Notes: generated by a model from the sequence alone, not told the origin. Counted from the first letter of the stretch, positions 33,305-42,893 are shown. The stretch is 64,000 nt of DNA from Sphingobium sp. C100 (GCF_000508185.1 NZ_AYOY01000176.1:26998-90997); one strand, 5' to 3'. Made by a program: numbers and translations.

Positions 33305-34467
33305 GCCCTGGCTGCCTTCCAGTCGCGCTTGATCTTCTTGGCAAGCGACCATTTATGCACCTCGGTCGGGCCGTCATAGATGCGAAAGGATCGTATCTCG
33401 CGGAACACCTGCTCGACGATCGTATCGCCTGACACACCGGTGCCGCCCATCACCTGGACGCAGCGGTCGGCGACCTGCATCAACGCCTCGGACACCGCGA
33501 CCTTCGCCATCGAGCTTTCAGCGGTGCCGAGCGATCCGCTATCCAGCACGCCCGCACACCAGTCGATCATCAGTTCCGACTGCTTCAATGCGATCAGATT
33601 GTCCGCCAGCATGAAACCCACGCCTTCATGGTCGATGATCGGCTTGCCGAAAGCCTGGCGGCGATTGGCATAGTCGGTGGCGATTTCGTTTGCCCGGATG
33701 CAGGCGCCAAGCCACCGCATACAGTGGGACAGTCGCGCAGGACTGAGACGTATCTGCGCATAGGTGAAACCTTCACCGACCGCGCCCAGAATGCGATCGG
33801 CGGGCACGCGCAGATTGTCGATCGCGATGACGGAGTGGCCGCCAGGCATGGAACTGTCGATCGTCTCGATCACGCGCTCGATACGAATGGCTGGATCGGG
33901 CAGATCGACCAGAAACATGGTTGCGCCCTGCGCGGTCTTTGCCATCACGATGCCGATGCCCGCTCCAAGCGCGCCGGTGATGAACGCCTTGCGCCCGTTG
34001 ATGACCCACGCGTCTCCGTCGGGTTCGGCCGTGGTCAACATCATCGACGGGTCGGAACCTGCGCCACCTTCGGCCGCCGGCTCCGTCATGAAGAAGGCAG
34101 AGCGGGCCTCGCCGCGCACCATGGGCTCCAGGAAATGGGCTTTCTGTGCGGGCGTGCCGACCTTGCCGAGCAGATACATATTGCCCTCATCCGGGGCCAT
34201 GGTGTTGACCGCCAGCGGCCCCAATGGCGACAAGCCGGATCGGATCAGCACGAGCGCCGTTTCGCGCTGGGTCAGATGGCTGCCGTCAGGCAGGATGTGG
34301 GGCGTCAATATGCCTGCCGCCCTTGCCTTGTCCCGCATCGCGTGCAGCAATTCGTCGGATGGCCCATGGTCGCCACGTGCGCGCGGATCAGCTTCATAAG
34401 GAATGACGACATCGCGCACGAAGCGTTCGACCCGATCGGCTATCGCGTTAGCCCGCTGCGTCACCAT
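33301..34467 (-). CDS. Acyl-CoA dehydrogenase (ACAD10/11, LvaC type)
   Basis: A 388-residue flavoenzyme (AGGAGAG before ATG 34467). AFFMTEPAAEGGAGSDP is the FAD-binding middle-domain motif, NGRKAFITGA follows, and the C-terminal helices include RRQAFGKPIIDHEGVG and QVMGGTGVSGDTIVEQ, typical of the ACAD10/11 branch. Family members make 2-enoyl-CoA, and in the LvaC case also convert 4-phosphoacyl-CoA to an enoyl-CoA. The kinase gene overlaps its 3' end. The pair points to a substrate carrying a gamma-hydroxyl or lactone carbon. Confidence 0.92.
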   Translation of the reverse strand: MVTQRANAIADRVERFVRDVVIPYEADPRARGDHGPSDELLHAMRDKARAAGILTPHILPDGSHLTQRETALVLIRSGLSPLGPLAVNTMAPDEGNMYLLGKVGTPAQKAHFLEPMVRGEARSAFFMTEPAAEGGAGSDPSMMLTTAEPDGDAWVINGRKAFITGALGAGIGIVMAKTAQGATMFLVDLPDPAIRIERVIETIDSSMPGGHSVIAIDNLRVPADRILGAVGEGFTYAQIRLSPARLSHCMRWLGACIRANEIATDYANRRQAFGKPIIDHEGVGFMLADNLIALKQSELMIDWCAGVLDSGSLGTAESSMAKVAVSEALMQVADRCVQVMGGTGVSGDTIVEQVFREIRSFRIYDGPTEVHKWSLAKKIKRDWKAARA

Positions 34468-34488
34468 ATCCGTCTCTCCTTGCGCGGC

Positions 34489-35250
34489 CTACAGGCTGCT
34501 GGTCATATGTCCGCCGTCCACGGTGATGACGCTTCCCGTCAGATAGGCGCCCGCATCGGTCGCGAGCAGCAACAGGGCGCCGTCGAGATCCTCTGGCCTG
34601 CCCAGACGACGCTGTGGTATCCGCCGAAACATCGCCTGTCCCGCATCGCTTTGCCAGAAACCCCGATTGATCGCCGTTTCGATATAACCGGGGGCCAGCG
34701 CATTCACCCGAATGCCATAACGGGCGACTTCCAGCGCCAGCGTCTTGGTAAGCTGGATCGCGCCCGCCTTGGAGACCGCATAGGGAAGCACGCCGCCCGC
34801 CTGCCGCAGCCCGAGAATTGATGCGATGTTGATTATGGATCCGCCGCTGCCGCGTGCGCGCATCGCCTTGCAGGCGGCCTGCGCCATCAGAAACATGCCT
34901 TTGAGATTGGTGTCGAGCACCCGGTCCCAATCGGCTTCCTCCTGGTTCAACGCCGTTCCTCCGCTGACGATGCCGGCGTTGTTCACGAGGATGTCAGTCC
35001 GCGCGAGCGCGCCCTCGGCCGCTGCGATGCTCGCGCTGTCGGCAACGTCCAGCAACAGGGTCGAGCAGGTCGCGCCCGCGGCATTCAGGCTCTCGCACAC
35101 GTCCTCCAGTGCATCCTGCCGCCGCGCCGCCAGCACGACTTCGGCCCCGGCGCGCGCAAGGACGCCGGCGAAATGGGCGCCCAGTCCGGAGGACGCGCCG
35201 GTGACGAGCGCCACCCGGCCATCCAGACTATCAGGGGCAAACAGGCTCAT
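34489..35250 (-). CDS. SDR family oxidoreductase
   Basis: A 253-residue classical SDR with TGASSGLG (residues 17-24), NNAGIVSGG, the catalytic YAVSK and SVITVDGGH at the C-terminus. It begins 7 bases after the thiolase stop, so it is co-translated with it. It likely oxidises a hydroxyacyl-CoA or hydroxyl intermediate for the neighbouring thiolase. The pattern resembles 3-oxoacyl-ACP reductase-like SDRs, but catabolic direction is expected from the operon. Confidence 0.9.
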   Translation of the reverse strand: MSLFAPDSLDGRVALVTGASSGLGAHFAGVLARAGAEVVLAARRQDALEDVCESLNAAGATCSTLLLDVADSASIAAAEGALARTDILVNNAGIVSGGTALNQEEADWDRVLDTNLKGMFLMAQAACKAMRARGSGGSIINIASILGLRQAGGVLPYAVSKAGAIQLTKTLALEVARYGIRVNALAPGYIETAINRGFWQSDAGQAMFRRIPQRRLGRPEDLDGALLLLATDAGAYLTGSVITVDGGHMTSSL

Positions 35251-35257
35251 GCCACTC

Positions 35258-36487
35258 TCAGCGCTTGATGATCAAGGCAATGCCCTGGCCACCGCCAATG
35301 CACATGGTCGCAAGCCCGTAGCGGCCGTCGATACGCTCCAGTTCGTGCAGCAATTTGGTCAGCAGGATCGCGCCCGTCGCCCCGACAGGATGGCCCAGTG
35401 AAATACCCGATCCGTTGACATTGGTCTTCTCGTCCGGGAAGCCCAATGTCCGGGCGACTGCGCAAGCCTGCGCGGCAAAGGCTTCATTGGATTCGATGAG
35501 GTCGAGCTGATCCAGGCTGATACCGGCGCGGCGCAGGGCGATCGGCACCGCTTCGATTGGCCCCAGGCCCATGACGGACGGATCGACGCCGGCGTGGCCC
35601 CAACCGATAATCGTCGCTCGCGGCTTCAGGTTGCGCGCGGCCGCCGCTCCTTCGGTCGCCAGCACCAGAGCCGCCGCACCGTCATTGATGGTCGATGCGT
35701 TGCCGGCCGTCACCGTACCATCCTTCTGGAACACCGGACGCAGGCCGGCCAGCGCATCGGCAGTGGTTTCGGCGCGGACATTTTCGTCGGTGTCGAAGTC
35801 GGTGAGTCCCTTGCGCGTCTTGACCGGCACCGGCACGATCTGGTCGCGGAAACGGCCCTGGGCAATGGCGGCGGCAGCGCGGCGCTGGCTCTCGGCAGCG
35901 AGCGCATCCTGGTCGACGCGGCTAACCTGATGCTGCGCCGCCACATTTTCGGCGGTGATGCCCATATGATAATCGTCACGCGGATCCGACAATGTGGTCG
36001 TCAACGCGTCCACCATCTCGACCGGCCCCATCTTCTGGCCGAAGCGGGCGGCCGATACATGGTGCGGCGACCGCGACATGTTTTCCGCCCCACCGGCCAC
36101 GGCGATCTCCCCTTCGCCCAGTGCGAGCATCTGCGCCGCGGAGATCACCGCTTGCAGGCCTGATCCGCACAGGCGGTTGAGCGTGAGCGCAGGCGCGCTT
36201 GCCGGTAGGCCGGCTTCCAGCGCCGCTACGCGCGACAGATAGGCATCCTTGGGATTGGATGGAATGACCTGGCCCATGAACACATGCTCGACATCGGCGG
36301 GGGCGACGCCTGCGCGGGCGACGGCTTCGCGGATCACGATGCTGCCGAGCTGGCTTGGCGGCACATCTTTGAGCGATCCTCCGAAACTGCCGATGGCGGT
36401 TCGCACGGCGGAAAGGATGACGACGTTGTTGGTCAAGGCGAGTGTCCCGGCTGATGCGCAGGCGCCTGTTGCAGCGCTGTTCTGCAT
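35258..36487 (-). CDS. Acetyl-CoA acetyltransferase (thiolase)
   Basis: A 409-residue thiolase. The nucleophile is in NRLCGSGLQAV; NVNGSGISLGHPVGATGA holds the catalytic His and CIGGGQGIA the second Cys. The ATG at 36487 adds about 17 residues ahead of the usual thiolase start; an in-frame TTG at 36436 (giving TNNVVILSAVRTAIG) may be the true start. It is the first gene of the minus-strand operon and cleaves the 3-ketoacyl-CoA made by its partners. The full operon order is thiolase, SDR, ACAD, kinase, SDR, quinone oxidoreductase, crotonase. Confidence 0.94.
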   Translation of the reverse strand: MQNSAATGACASAGTLALTNNVVILSAVRTAIGSFGGSLKDVPPSQLGSIVIREAVARAGVAPADVEHVFMGQVIPSNPKDAYLSRVAALEAGLPASAPALTLNRLCGSGLQAVISAAQMLALGEGEIAVAGGAENMSRSPHHVSAARFGQKMGPVEMVDALTTTLSDPRDDYHMGITAENVAAQHQVSRVDQDALAAESQRRAAAAIAQGRFRDQIVPVPVKTRKGLTDFDTDENVRAETTADALAGLRPVFQKDGTVTAGNASTINDGAAALVLATEGAAAARNLKPRATIIGWGHAGVDPSVMGLGPIEAVPIALRRAGISLDQLDLIESNEAFAAQACAVARTLGFPDEKTNVNGSGISLGHPVGATGAILLTKLLHELERIDGRYGLATMCIGGGQGIALIIKR

Positions 36488-36689
36488 GGTTGAGGTCTAA
36501 CCCCTGCTCCCTAGGACGCAATCCCGGCGCGCGTCCAGAGCGGCGCCCTCGCCCCCGCGATATTATGGCGGCCTTCTGCTTTTCTATTCTGCAATCATGC
36601 AGCGTCAGGACGCAGAAGTCCGCAGAGGCCTATCGGTGATGATGGAGAAGGAAGCGCGCGACGATAGCTTTATGGTTATCAGCATTCCG

Positions 36690-36725
36690 ATCGTTCCCGC
36701 CGCAACAACATGCGACGGGAACGAT
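36690..36725 (-). terminator. Hairpin after the second TonB receptor gene
   Basis: 15-bp stem (ATCGTTCCCGYCGCA, one mismatch) with a six-base loop, 15 bases past the receptor stop on the minus strand. No long U tract follows. The 200 bases between this hairpin and the thiolase start hold no supported gene and should include that operon's promoter. Confidence 0.65.
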
Positions 36726-36739
36726 GATTTAGGCAGGCG

Positions 36740-39139
36740 CTAGAAACGGAAAGATGCCCTGACTCTGACTTCACGTCCCCGATCCGTAAAGCAGCTGAGT
36801 TCATCCTGTCCTGCGGCGCCGGAACTGGTCGAACCGCTGATCCCCGGAATGCGGCCACCCGCCTGGAAGGGTGCGTTGGTGCAAGCGCTTGCAGTGATCT
36901 CATTTTGGAGATTGCGTCCGATCAACGAGATTTCCCATTTCCGTTCAGGACCACTGAGAGCCAAGCTCACGTCGCTCTTCAGATAGCCGTCCTGCACCAT
37001 GTCTGACCGCAGCAGCAGATTGGTGTAGAAAGACGAGACATATTGATTACTCGATGAAAGAACCAAGTTGAGCCCGTCGGACAGCGGTGTTGTATAATCG
37101 AATCCGAAGGTGGCCGTCCAAGCGGGTGCGCGCTGCAACTCGCGGCCCGATAGATCCTGCGCCGAGAATCGGCCGGTCGTGGGACTCAGCAATTGGTTGC
37201 AACCTTGCGCGATCGTTTGCCCGCCCCAGCATTGAGCGTTGGGAAAGGCAATATAGCGCGCATGATTGTAATTAACCGCGCCGTTCAGCGTAAGACCAGT
37301 CATCGGCGTTCGCCAATTGGCTTCGAAATCAACACCCTTGGTGCGGACCGATGCCGCGTTCAGGGTGCGGATCAGGATGACGCCACCTGCCCCGATCTCA
37401 TTTGCTCCAACCTGAAGATCCTTATATTTATAGGTATAGGCCGACAGCGAATAGGTCAGGCTGTTGTTGAACAACCGGCCCTTGGTGCCGATTTCGAAGC
37501 CGCCGGCCTTTTCGTCGCCGAAAGAAGTGTCGGTGCCGTTCGCAACGACATTGACAGCGTTGAAAGACCCCGATTTGCTAGCCTCACGATAGGAGCCGAA
37601 CAGCGTCAGGCTGCTGGTCGGCGTATAGGTCAGCGAAACCTCCGGATTGACGCGATTTGACGAGATTTTCGGGACCGCCAGACGGACCGGCATATTCGTG
37701 TTCTGGTTGAAAATTTCATGCGTCCGCTGCTCATAGGTCCAGCGCGCGCCGCCAGCCAGTTCCAGTTCGGGCATGATCTTCCAGAGCAATTGTCCAAAGG
37801 TGGATAGCGCCTCGACCTTGATGTCGTGCGTACCGTAAATCACTTTAGCTGGAAAACCGAGCGTGGCGTTGCCGATCGAGTTGTTCTGGAAGAACATGGA
37901 GGCATCCTGATAGAATATGCCCAGCGTGAAATTGATCGGCCGGTCCCTCCAGTCGGAGGCGAGGCGCAGTTCCTGGGTGAAGTCCTCGCGCGCGAAATCC
38001 ACGTCGGCCACATTGGCCGGACCGAAATTGGTAGTCTGCTGGCTGTTCGTCAGGCTGGCATTGTCGAGGTGATAATAGCCCGTGACCGACGCAATGCTGA
38101 GACCGTTGCCGGCATCATAGTCGATATTGGCAATTCCAAAATATTGTTCGGTCTTTCGGAACGGGACGCCGCCGTTTCGGATGCCCGGATAGGCGGCCGG
38201 GTCCATCCAGACGAAATTATAATTTCGATCCAATTTGCAGTCGTCGCCGACGATCCAGGGAATGTTGGTAGGAGCTACGGGCGTCGTGCCTTCAAGGCAG
38301 GAACCCAATTGCAGACCATAAGCCTGATCCTTGCGCCAATTATAATTGGCCTTCAACCGGATCGACAGGCCGGCCAGTGGCTTCCAAAGAGCCGTGACGC
38401 GACCGATGAACTCGCGGGTCGGTGTATCCTGCGTCGTCGGCGTTATCCCGCCATTCACTCCACCACCCGTGGCGCGATTACGAAAATAACCGTCCTGGTC
38501 AGAATAATAGCCGCCCACGCGCAAACCAAGCGTTTCCGTCACCGGACCGGATATGATGAGTTCAGCGCGCTTTTCCTGTGACGTAAATTCATAATCGCCA
38601 CGACCGATCAATTCAAACCGATCAGTGGGGTCAGCGGTGTGGAGAGCGATCACACCGGCAGACGCCGCCTTGCCGTAGAAGAGCGCCTGCGGACCGCGGA
38701 TTACTTCAGCCTGGGCCAAGTCGAAAAAACCGACCTGATAAGCGATACCCTGGCTGAACGGCATACCGTCAATGTTGAGCGCGACGGACTGATCAATCGC
38801 GGAATTGAGGACGTTGGTGCCGATTCCGCGGAGCGAAAGCTGGTTGCCGAACGAACCTGTCTGGGTTGCCACTAACAGGCCTGGCGTACGCTGAGAGATG
38901 CCGGCGATGTCCGTCACGCCGAACTTCTCCAGCGCCGCGCCTGATACTACGGTTTCGCTGACGGGAATGCGCAGGATGGATTCCTGGCGTCGCCGAGCGG
39001 TAACTATGATGTCCTCCGTTCCGACGCTCCGGTCGTCCAGGGACGCGGACGCTCCAGCCGTATCCGTTTGCGCAATCGCCCAAGGCGCATTCGCGCACGA
39101 AGCGATCGCCAACGCGATCACCGATATCTTGCTATTCAT
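36740..39139 (-). CDS. TonB-dependent outer-membrane receptor
   Basis: A 799-residue receptor with GGGGAGGGAG before the ATG. A signal peptide ends near AIA|Q (residue 23), followed by TonB-box-like EDIIVTARRRQES, the plug (IPVSETVVSGAALEKFG, AEVIRGPQALFYGKAASAG) and a barrel ending RVRASFRF with the terminal Phe. Plug and barrel differ from the receptor at 11959, so they are not a recent duplicate and may take up different compounds. The promoter and hairpin show it is transcribed alone. There is no anti-sigma interaction domain. Confidence 0.95.
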   Translation of the reverse strand: MNSKISVIALAIASCANAPWAIAQTDTAGASASLDDRSVGTEDIIVTARRRQESILRIPVSETVVSGAALEKFGVTDIAGISQRTPGLLVATQTGSFGNQLSLRGIGTNVLNSAIDQSVALNIDGMPFSQGIAYQVGFFDLAQAEVIRGPQALFYGKAASAGVIALHTADPTDRFELIGRGDYEFTSQEKRAELIISGPVTETLGLRVGGYYSDQDGYFRNRATGGGVNGGITPTTQDTPTREFIGRVTALWKPLAGLSIRLKANYNWRKDQAYGLQLGSCLEGTTPVAPTNIPWIVGDDCKLDRNYNFVWMDPAAYPGIRNGGVPFRKTEQYFGIANIDYDAGNGLSIASVTGYYHLDNASLTNSQQTTNFGPANVADVDFAREDFTQELRLASDWRDRPINFTLGIFYQDASMFFQNNSIGNATLGFPAKVIYGTHDIKVEALSTFGQLLWKIMPELELAGGARWTYEQRTHEIFNQNTNMPVRLAVPKISSNRVNPEVSLTYTPTSSLTLFGSYREASKSGSFNAVNVVANGTDTSFGDEKAGGFEIGTKGRLFNNSLTYSLSAYTYKYKDLQVGANEIGAGGVILIRTLNAASVRTKGVDFEANWRTPMTGLTLNGAVNYNHARYIAFPNAQCWGGQTIAQGCNQLLSPTTGRFSAQDLSGRELQRAPAWTATFGFDYTTPLSDGLNLVLSSSNQYVSSFYTNLLLRSDMVQDGYLKSDVSLALSGPERKWEISLIGRNLQNEITASACTNAPFQAGGRIPGISGSTSSGAAGQDELSCFTDRGREVRVRASFRF

Positions 39140-39194
39140 GCTCCCTCCCCTTTTTGCCGCCGCCGCATAGGTCTCACGGCGATCTAGACGCGAG

Positions 39195-39223
39195 ATACTA
39201 ATATTCTACAACTCTAATGACAA
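39195..39223 (-). promoter_or_regulatory. Predicted sigma70-type promoter of the second TonB receptor gene
   Basis: On the minus strand: TTGTCA (-35), 17-base spacer, TAGTAT (-10), placing the start of transcription about 50 bases before the receptor ATG. An ATTCTACAA element lies in the spacer and a TCTAGA at 39183-39188 lies just downstream. Confidence 0.45.
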
Positions 39224-39305
39224 GAGAAATGACCTGGGAAAAAGTTATTGCCTCTTATTTCCTTTGGATATAGGCGGGGTTGGCCCATGCTGGCGATCTA
39301 CTTAC

Positions 39306-39761
39306 ATGGCAGAAGGTATGAACCACATGTCGTTATCGCGACTTGAAGACTATGTTGCGCTCTGTAGGCTGAAGGCCAGCTATTGTCGCTACATTGACGA
39401 AAAGGCCTGGATGGACCTTGCAGACCTCCTCACCCACGACTTTGTCATGGATGCAGCTGGACCCGGTCATCCACCGGTCGTCGGTCGCGACGCCGCCCTC
39501 GACCGCATTCGCATGTCGATCGAAACCGCGCGCACAGCGCATCAGGTTCATATGCCGGAAATCGACGTAGACGGCGACAGCGCCCATGGCATCTGGGCCA
39601 TGCAGGATCGAATCGTATGGGGAAACGGTCGCCCATCAATTGTGGGCTATGGTCATTATCGAGAACATTATGTGCGGGAGTCAGGGCGCTGGAAGATTGC
39701 GCGATTGCAATTGACGCGCCTGCACATCGATTTCCATCCAGACGCCTCGGCGATCCCCTGA
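39306..39761 (+). CDS. SnoaL-like (NTF2-fold) protein
   Basis: About 151 residues from ATG 39306; ATGs at 39318 and 39327 are alternatives, and the last has GAAGG at better spacing. LEDYVALCRLKASYCRYIDEKAW is the start of a SnoaL_4 domain, and WGNGRPSIVGYGHYREHYVRESGRWKI covers the final strands. The pattern of Tyr and Asp after the first helix is that of small NTF2-like isomerases or dehydratases. It is divergent from the TonB receptor and 113 bases ahead of a second SnoaL-like gene, with which it may be co-transcribed. Confidence 0.78.
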   Translation: MAEGMNHMSLSRLEDYVALCRLKASYCRYIDEKAWMDLADLLTHDFVMDAAGPGHPPVVGRDAALDRIRMSIETARTAHQVHMPEIDVDGDSAHGIWAMQDRIVWGNGRPSIVGYGHYREHYVRESGRWKIARLQLTRLHIDFHPDASAIP

Positions 39762-39874
39762 TTTCCACATGCCGTGGCGCCCGTCTTAGATATCACCAGT
39801 TATGTGCAAATGATTATTTGATATTCAGGCAATATGAGAAGGAGGACCGGCACGCTGCCGGCCAGGAGGATAAG

Positions 39875-40393
39875 ATGCCCGAAACCGACCGAGACGCAAT
39901 TACCAGTCTGATCAACCTCTATGCCTTGGCCGTCGATTCGCAGCGATGGGAGTTGTTCGATCGGCTATTCACGGCCAACGTCGTCGTCGATTATGGCGAG
40001 GGCGCCATATGGACCGAGCGAGACAGTTTTAAAAAGGCGTTTGCCTCTATTCACGCCCCGCTCGACAGCACCCAGCACATCATGTCGGGTCATCAGATGC
40101 GGATCATCGGGGACGAAGCGAACGCCTTTACCTATGGCGCCTGGACGTTGATGCGCTATGGCGCTGATGGTGGTGATACCTGGCGCGGTTCGGGCTGGTA
40201 TGACGATCAACTTGTGCGCGCGCCTGATGGCTGGCGCATCCGGCATCGGACCTGCCGCGTCATCGCCTGGTTTGGCAATCCGGTCGTACAGGGTATCGAT
40301 CCAGCACAGGCCGACAGGGTGATCGCCCGCAGTTCGATCCGACATGAAGGGGAGAGAGGACGCATCGCCTTCCTCCGGTCGGTCGTGGACTGA
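39875..40393 (+). CDS. SnoaL-like (NTF2-fold) protein
   Basis: A 172-residue protein starting at 39875 after AGGAGGA; the upstream open frame is a shadow. DAITSLINLYALAVDSQRWELFD is the N-terminal helix pair, then VVDYGEG, and GSGWYDDQLVRAPDGWRIRHRTC forms the last strands, all typical of SnoaL_4. It is only distantly similar to the gene before it, so the two may act on different intermediates or as a heteromer. It is convergent with the SDR gene, 38 bases apart. Confidence 0.8.
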   Translation: MPETDRDAITSLINLYALAVDSQRWELFDRLFTANVVVDYGEGAIWTERDSFKKAFASIHAPLDSTQHIMSGHQMRIIGDEANAFTYGAWTLMRYGADGGDTWRGSGWYDDQLVRAPDGWRIRHRTCRVIAWFGNPVVQGIDPAQADRVIARSSIRHEGERGRIAFLRSVVD

Positions 40394-40431
40394 CCGGCCA
40401 GCCCCGCAATTCGGACCCAAAGCTCGCGCGG

Positions 40432-41235
40432 TTACTGGGCGAGGGAATAGCCGCCATTCACGGGATAGGTCTGGCCGGTGATCCAGGCTGCCGCGTCCGA
40501 GCAGAGGAAAAGCGCCATGTTCGCCACGTCCTCGCCCTTGCCATGGCGCCGGATGATATAGCGCGACAATTGCGCCTTGGTGCGCTCGCTGGCCAGATAG
40601 GCCTCCATCGCCGTGCCTTCGAGTTGCGGTCCCAGGGAAGAGAGAGAAATCGCGTTGGCGGTGATGCCATAACGCCCTACTTCCCGCGCGATCGCCCGGA
40701 TGAAACCGGCCGCACCCGCCTTTGCCGCGCTGTAGGCGGCAAGTTTTGCTTCGCCGATCCGGCCGGCGTCAGACACGATCGCGACGATCCGCCCACGCCC
40801 CTCGCGCACCATCGTGGGGATGGCGACATGGCAACAATTAAGTACGCCATAGAGGTTGGTGCGGAAGAATTTGTCCCACTCGGCGGGATCATCTTCCCAA
40901 AAGGCGGAAGTGCGGCCGATCTGCACAGCCGGGCCGGCATTGCCTGCATTATTGACCAGCAGCGTGAACGGTCCCAGCGCCGCTTGCGCCATGCTCATCG
41001 CTGCGGCGACCGACGCGCGATCCCCGACATCGCCGGGCGCCGCAATTGCCGGAACGCCGAGCGCTCGGACCTCCGCAGCGACAGCCTCGGCGCGGTCCAC
41101 CACGAAATCATTGATGGCCACGCCCCCGGCATTATGCCGCGCCAGCGCCAGCGCAATGCAACGACCCGCGCCCTGACCCGCGCCTGTGACGAAGGCAACC
41201 TGGCCGCAAAGATCGAGTGGATCCTGTCCGATCAT
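40432..41235 (-). CDS. SDR family oxidoreductase
   Basis: A 267-residue classical SDR, GAGGGAGGA before the ATG. TGAGQGAGR is the cofactor loop, NNAGNAGPA follows, and the active site has Ser of IVSDAGR and YSAAK. It ends TYPVNGGYSLAQ. It likely oxidises a hydroxyl of a pathway intermediate. It is divergent from the amidohydrolase at 41473, which suggests shared control, and convergent with the SnoaL-like genes. Confidence 0.9.
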   Translation of the reverse strand: MIGQDPLDLCGQVAFVTGAGQGAGRCIALALARHNAGGVAINDFVVDRAEAVAAEVRALGVPAIAAPGDVGDRASVAAAMSMAQAALGPFTLLVNNAGNAGPAVQIGRTSAFWEDDPAEWDKFFRTNLYGVLNCCHVAIPTMVREGRGRIVAIVSDAGRIGEAKLAAYSAAKAGAAGFIRAIAREVGRYGITANAISLSSLGPQLEGTAMEAYLASERTKAQLSRYIIRRHGKGEDVANMALFLCSDAAAWITGQTYPVNGGYSLAQ

Positions 41236-41472
41236 GTTCGTCCTCCCTCAGCCGTCGCATCGGTTCACGAGTCGCCGGTGCGTCGTCCAAATATGCCTTG
41301 TTCTGTATCAAATGGGCGCCGAACGCGACGAACCGCCGACCGGTATCGGCGGCGCGTTATCCAACACCTGTCCGGGCTTCAAACTGCCGTTCGCTAATGC
41401 AGTCGCCGCCCTTTTCTGCGAAAATGACAACATAAGATTAAATCGTGGGAACTGGATGCGGAGGACCGAGAA

Positions 41473-42792
41473 ATGCAAATGAACAACATGGTGATGATCA
41501 GCGTGGATGATCACATCAGCGAACCGCCCGGTATGTATGACAAGCATTTGAGCGGCGACGCGCTGGCCTCGGCCCCGCAGTTCAAGACCAACGCCGCAGG
41601 CACCAATTATTGGGAGTATCAAGGACAGATCTGGCCCTCGATCGGCCTCAACGCCGTGGTCGGCCGTCCCCGGGAAGAATATGGCATGGAGCCAACCTCG
41701 CTCGAGCAACTGCGCAAGGGCGTCTATGATGTCCATGGCCGGATTGACGACATGAACGTCAATGGCATCGCCTCTTCACTTAATTTCGGCAGCAAGGTCG
41801 GCATGGATGGCGGTCGCTTTTACCGCGCGCCCGACCACGACATCGCACTTGTCCATCTGCGCGCCTATAATGACTGGCATATCGATGAATGGTGCGCGCC
41901 CTATCCCGATCGCCTGATCCCCTGCGCGATCCTTCCCAACTGGAACATGGATGAGTCGGTCAGGGAGATTGAGCGGATTGCTGCCAAAGGTTGCACGGCC
42001 GTCTCCATCAGTGACAATCCGACGATTTACGGTCTGCCAAGCATCCACAACCCATATTGGGAGCCGATGTGGAAGGCGCTGGTCGATCATGACATCGCCA
42101 TCTGCCTGCATATCGGATCGGGCGCGCAGGCTCCCCACGCCTCGATGGAGACGCCGATCGAAGCGTGGATCACCACCATGCCTATCTCCATTGCGACCAG
42201 CGCGGCGGACTGGCTCAACCTTGGTGCGTTGCACCGGTATCCCGACCTCAAGATCGCGTTGTCGGAAGGTGGGATCGGCTGGATTCCCTATTTCCTTGAG
42301 CGCGCAGATTTCTCCAACGAGCAGCACAAGGCGTGGACCCATTCGATTTTCCAGGAACTCAAGCCCAGCGAAATGTTCAAGCGACATTTCCTCAACTGCT
42401 TCATCGATGACCGGTTCGGTCTAAAGAATCTGGACGCGATCAACGAGGATCTCGTCGCCTATGAGTGCGACTATCCCCATTCGGACAGTCTGTGGCCCAA
42501 CGCGCCCGAACATCTGTGGGATTCGATCCAGCATCTGAGCGTGCAGCAGATCGACAAGATCACGCATTTGAATGCGATGCGATTTTTCCGCTTCGATCCG
42601 TTCAAGACTCGTTCCAAGGAGGAATTGACCGTGGGCGCGCTGCGAGCGCAAGCGGCCAAGGACAATGTCGATACCCGCGTTATATCGAGCGGTGGCGCCA
42701 AACCGCTTGCGCCTGGCGAAGTGGTGCGCCCAGTCACATCGGGGGACGTCATGGCGATGTTCAAGAAGCAGGGACGTGCCGAAGCGGCATAA
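41473..42792 (+). CDS. Amidohydrolase family protein (ACMSD-like TIM barrel)
   Basis: A 439-residue protein. It starts MISVDDHISEPPGMY, the DxH start of amidohydrolase_2 proteins, and contains HIGSGAQAPHAS (metal His), LKIALSEGGIGWIPYFLERAD (family signature) and AYECDYPHSDSLWP (metal Asp). This group includes ACMS decarboxylase and many metal-dependent hydrolases or decarboxylases acting on cyclic acids. The C-terminal 60 residues (after TRSKEELT) are an extension of the common fold. Similar proteins accompany P450, SnoaL and SDR genes in sphingomonads; decarboxylation or hydrolysis of a ring intermediate is plausible but not shown. Confidence 0.88.
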   Translation: MQMNNMVMISVDDHISEPPGMYDKHLSGDALASAPQFKTNAAGTNYWEYQGQIWPSIGLNAVVGRPREEYGMEPTSLEQLRKGVYDVHGRIDDMNVNGIASSLNFGSKVGMDGGRFYRAPDHDIALVHLRAYNDWHIDEWCAPYPDRLIPCAILPNWNMDESVREIERIAAKGCTAVSISDNPTIYGLPSIHNPYWEPMWKALVDHDIAICLHIGSGAQAPHASMETPIEAWITTMPISIATSAADWLNLGALHRYPDLKIALSEGGIGWIPYFLERADFSNEQHKAWTHSIFQELKPSEMFKRHFLNCFIDDRFGLKNLDAINEDLVAYECDYPHSDSLWPNAPEHLWDSIQHLSVQQIDKITHLNAMRFFRFDPFKTRSKEELTVGALRAQAAKDNVDTRVISSGGAKPLAPGEVVRPVTSGDVMAMFKKQGRAEAA

Positions 42793-42811
42793 TGCCGTCA
42801 GGATGACATGG

Positions 42812-42845
42812 AAAGGGCGTGGGCGACCTGTCGTCCGCGCCCTTT
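42812..42845. terminator. Rho-independent terminator between convergent genes
   Basis: AAAGGGCGTGGGCGAC pairs with GTCGTCCGCGCCCTTT (two G-T pairs) between the amidohydrolase and the convergent SDR gene. The A/T ends give short U tracts on both strands. Confidence 0.7.
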
Positions 42846-42893
42846 GCTAATGTGCACGATGCGCCCCGATCAGGAGGCGCACCATAGCTGATC

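Noticed and set aside
36488..36689. Possible small gene between the thiolase and the second TonB receptor
   Set aside because: Short open frames there lack ribosome sites and any recognisable motif; the stretch is better read as the promoter region of the thiolase operon.
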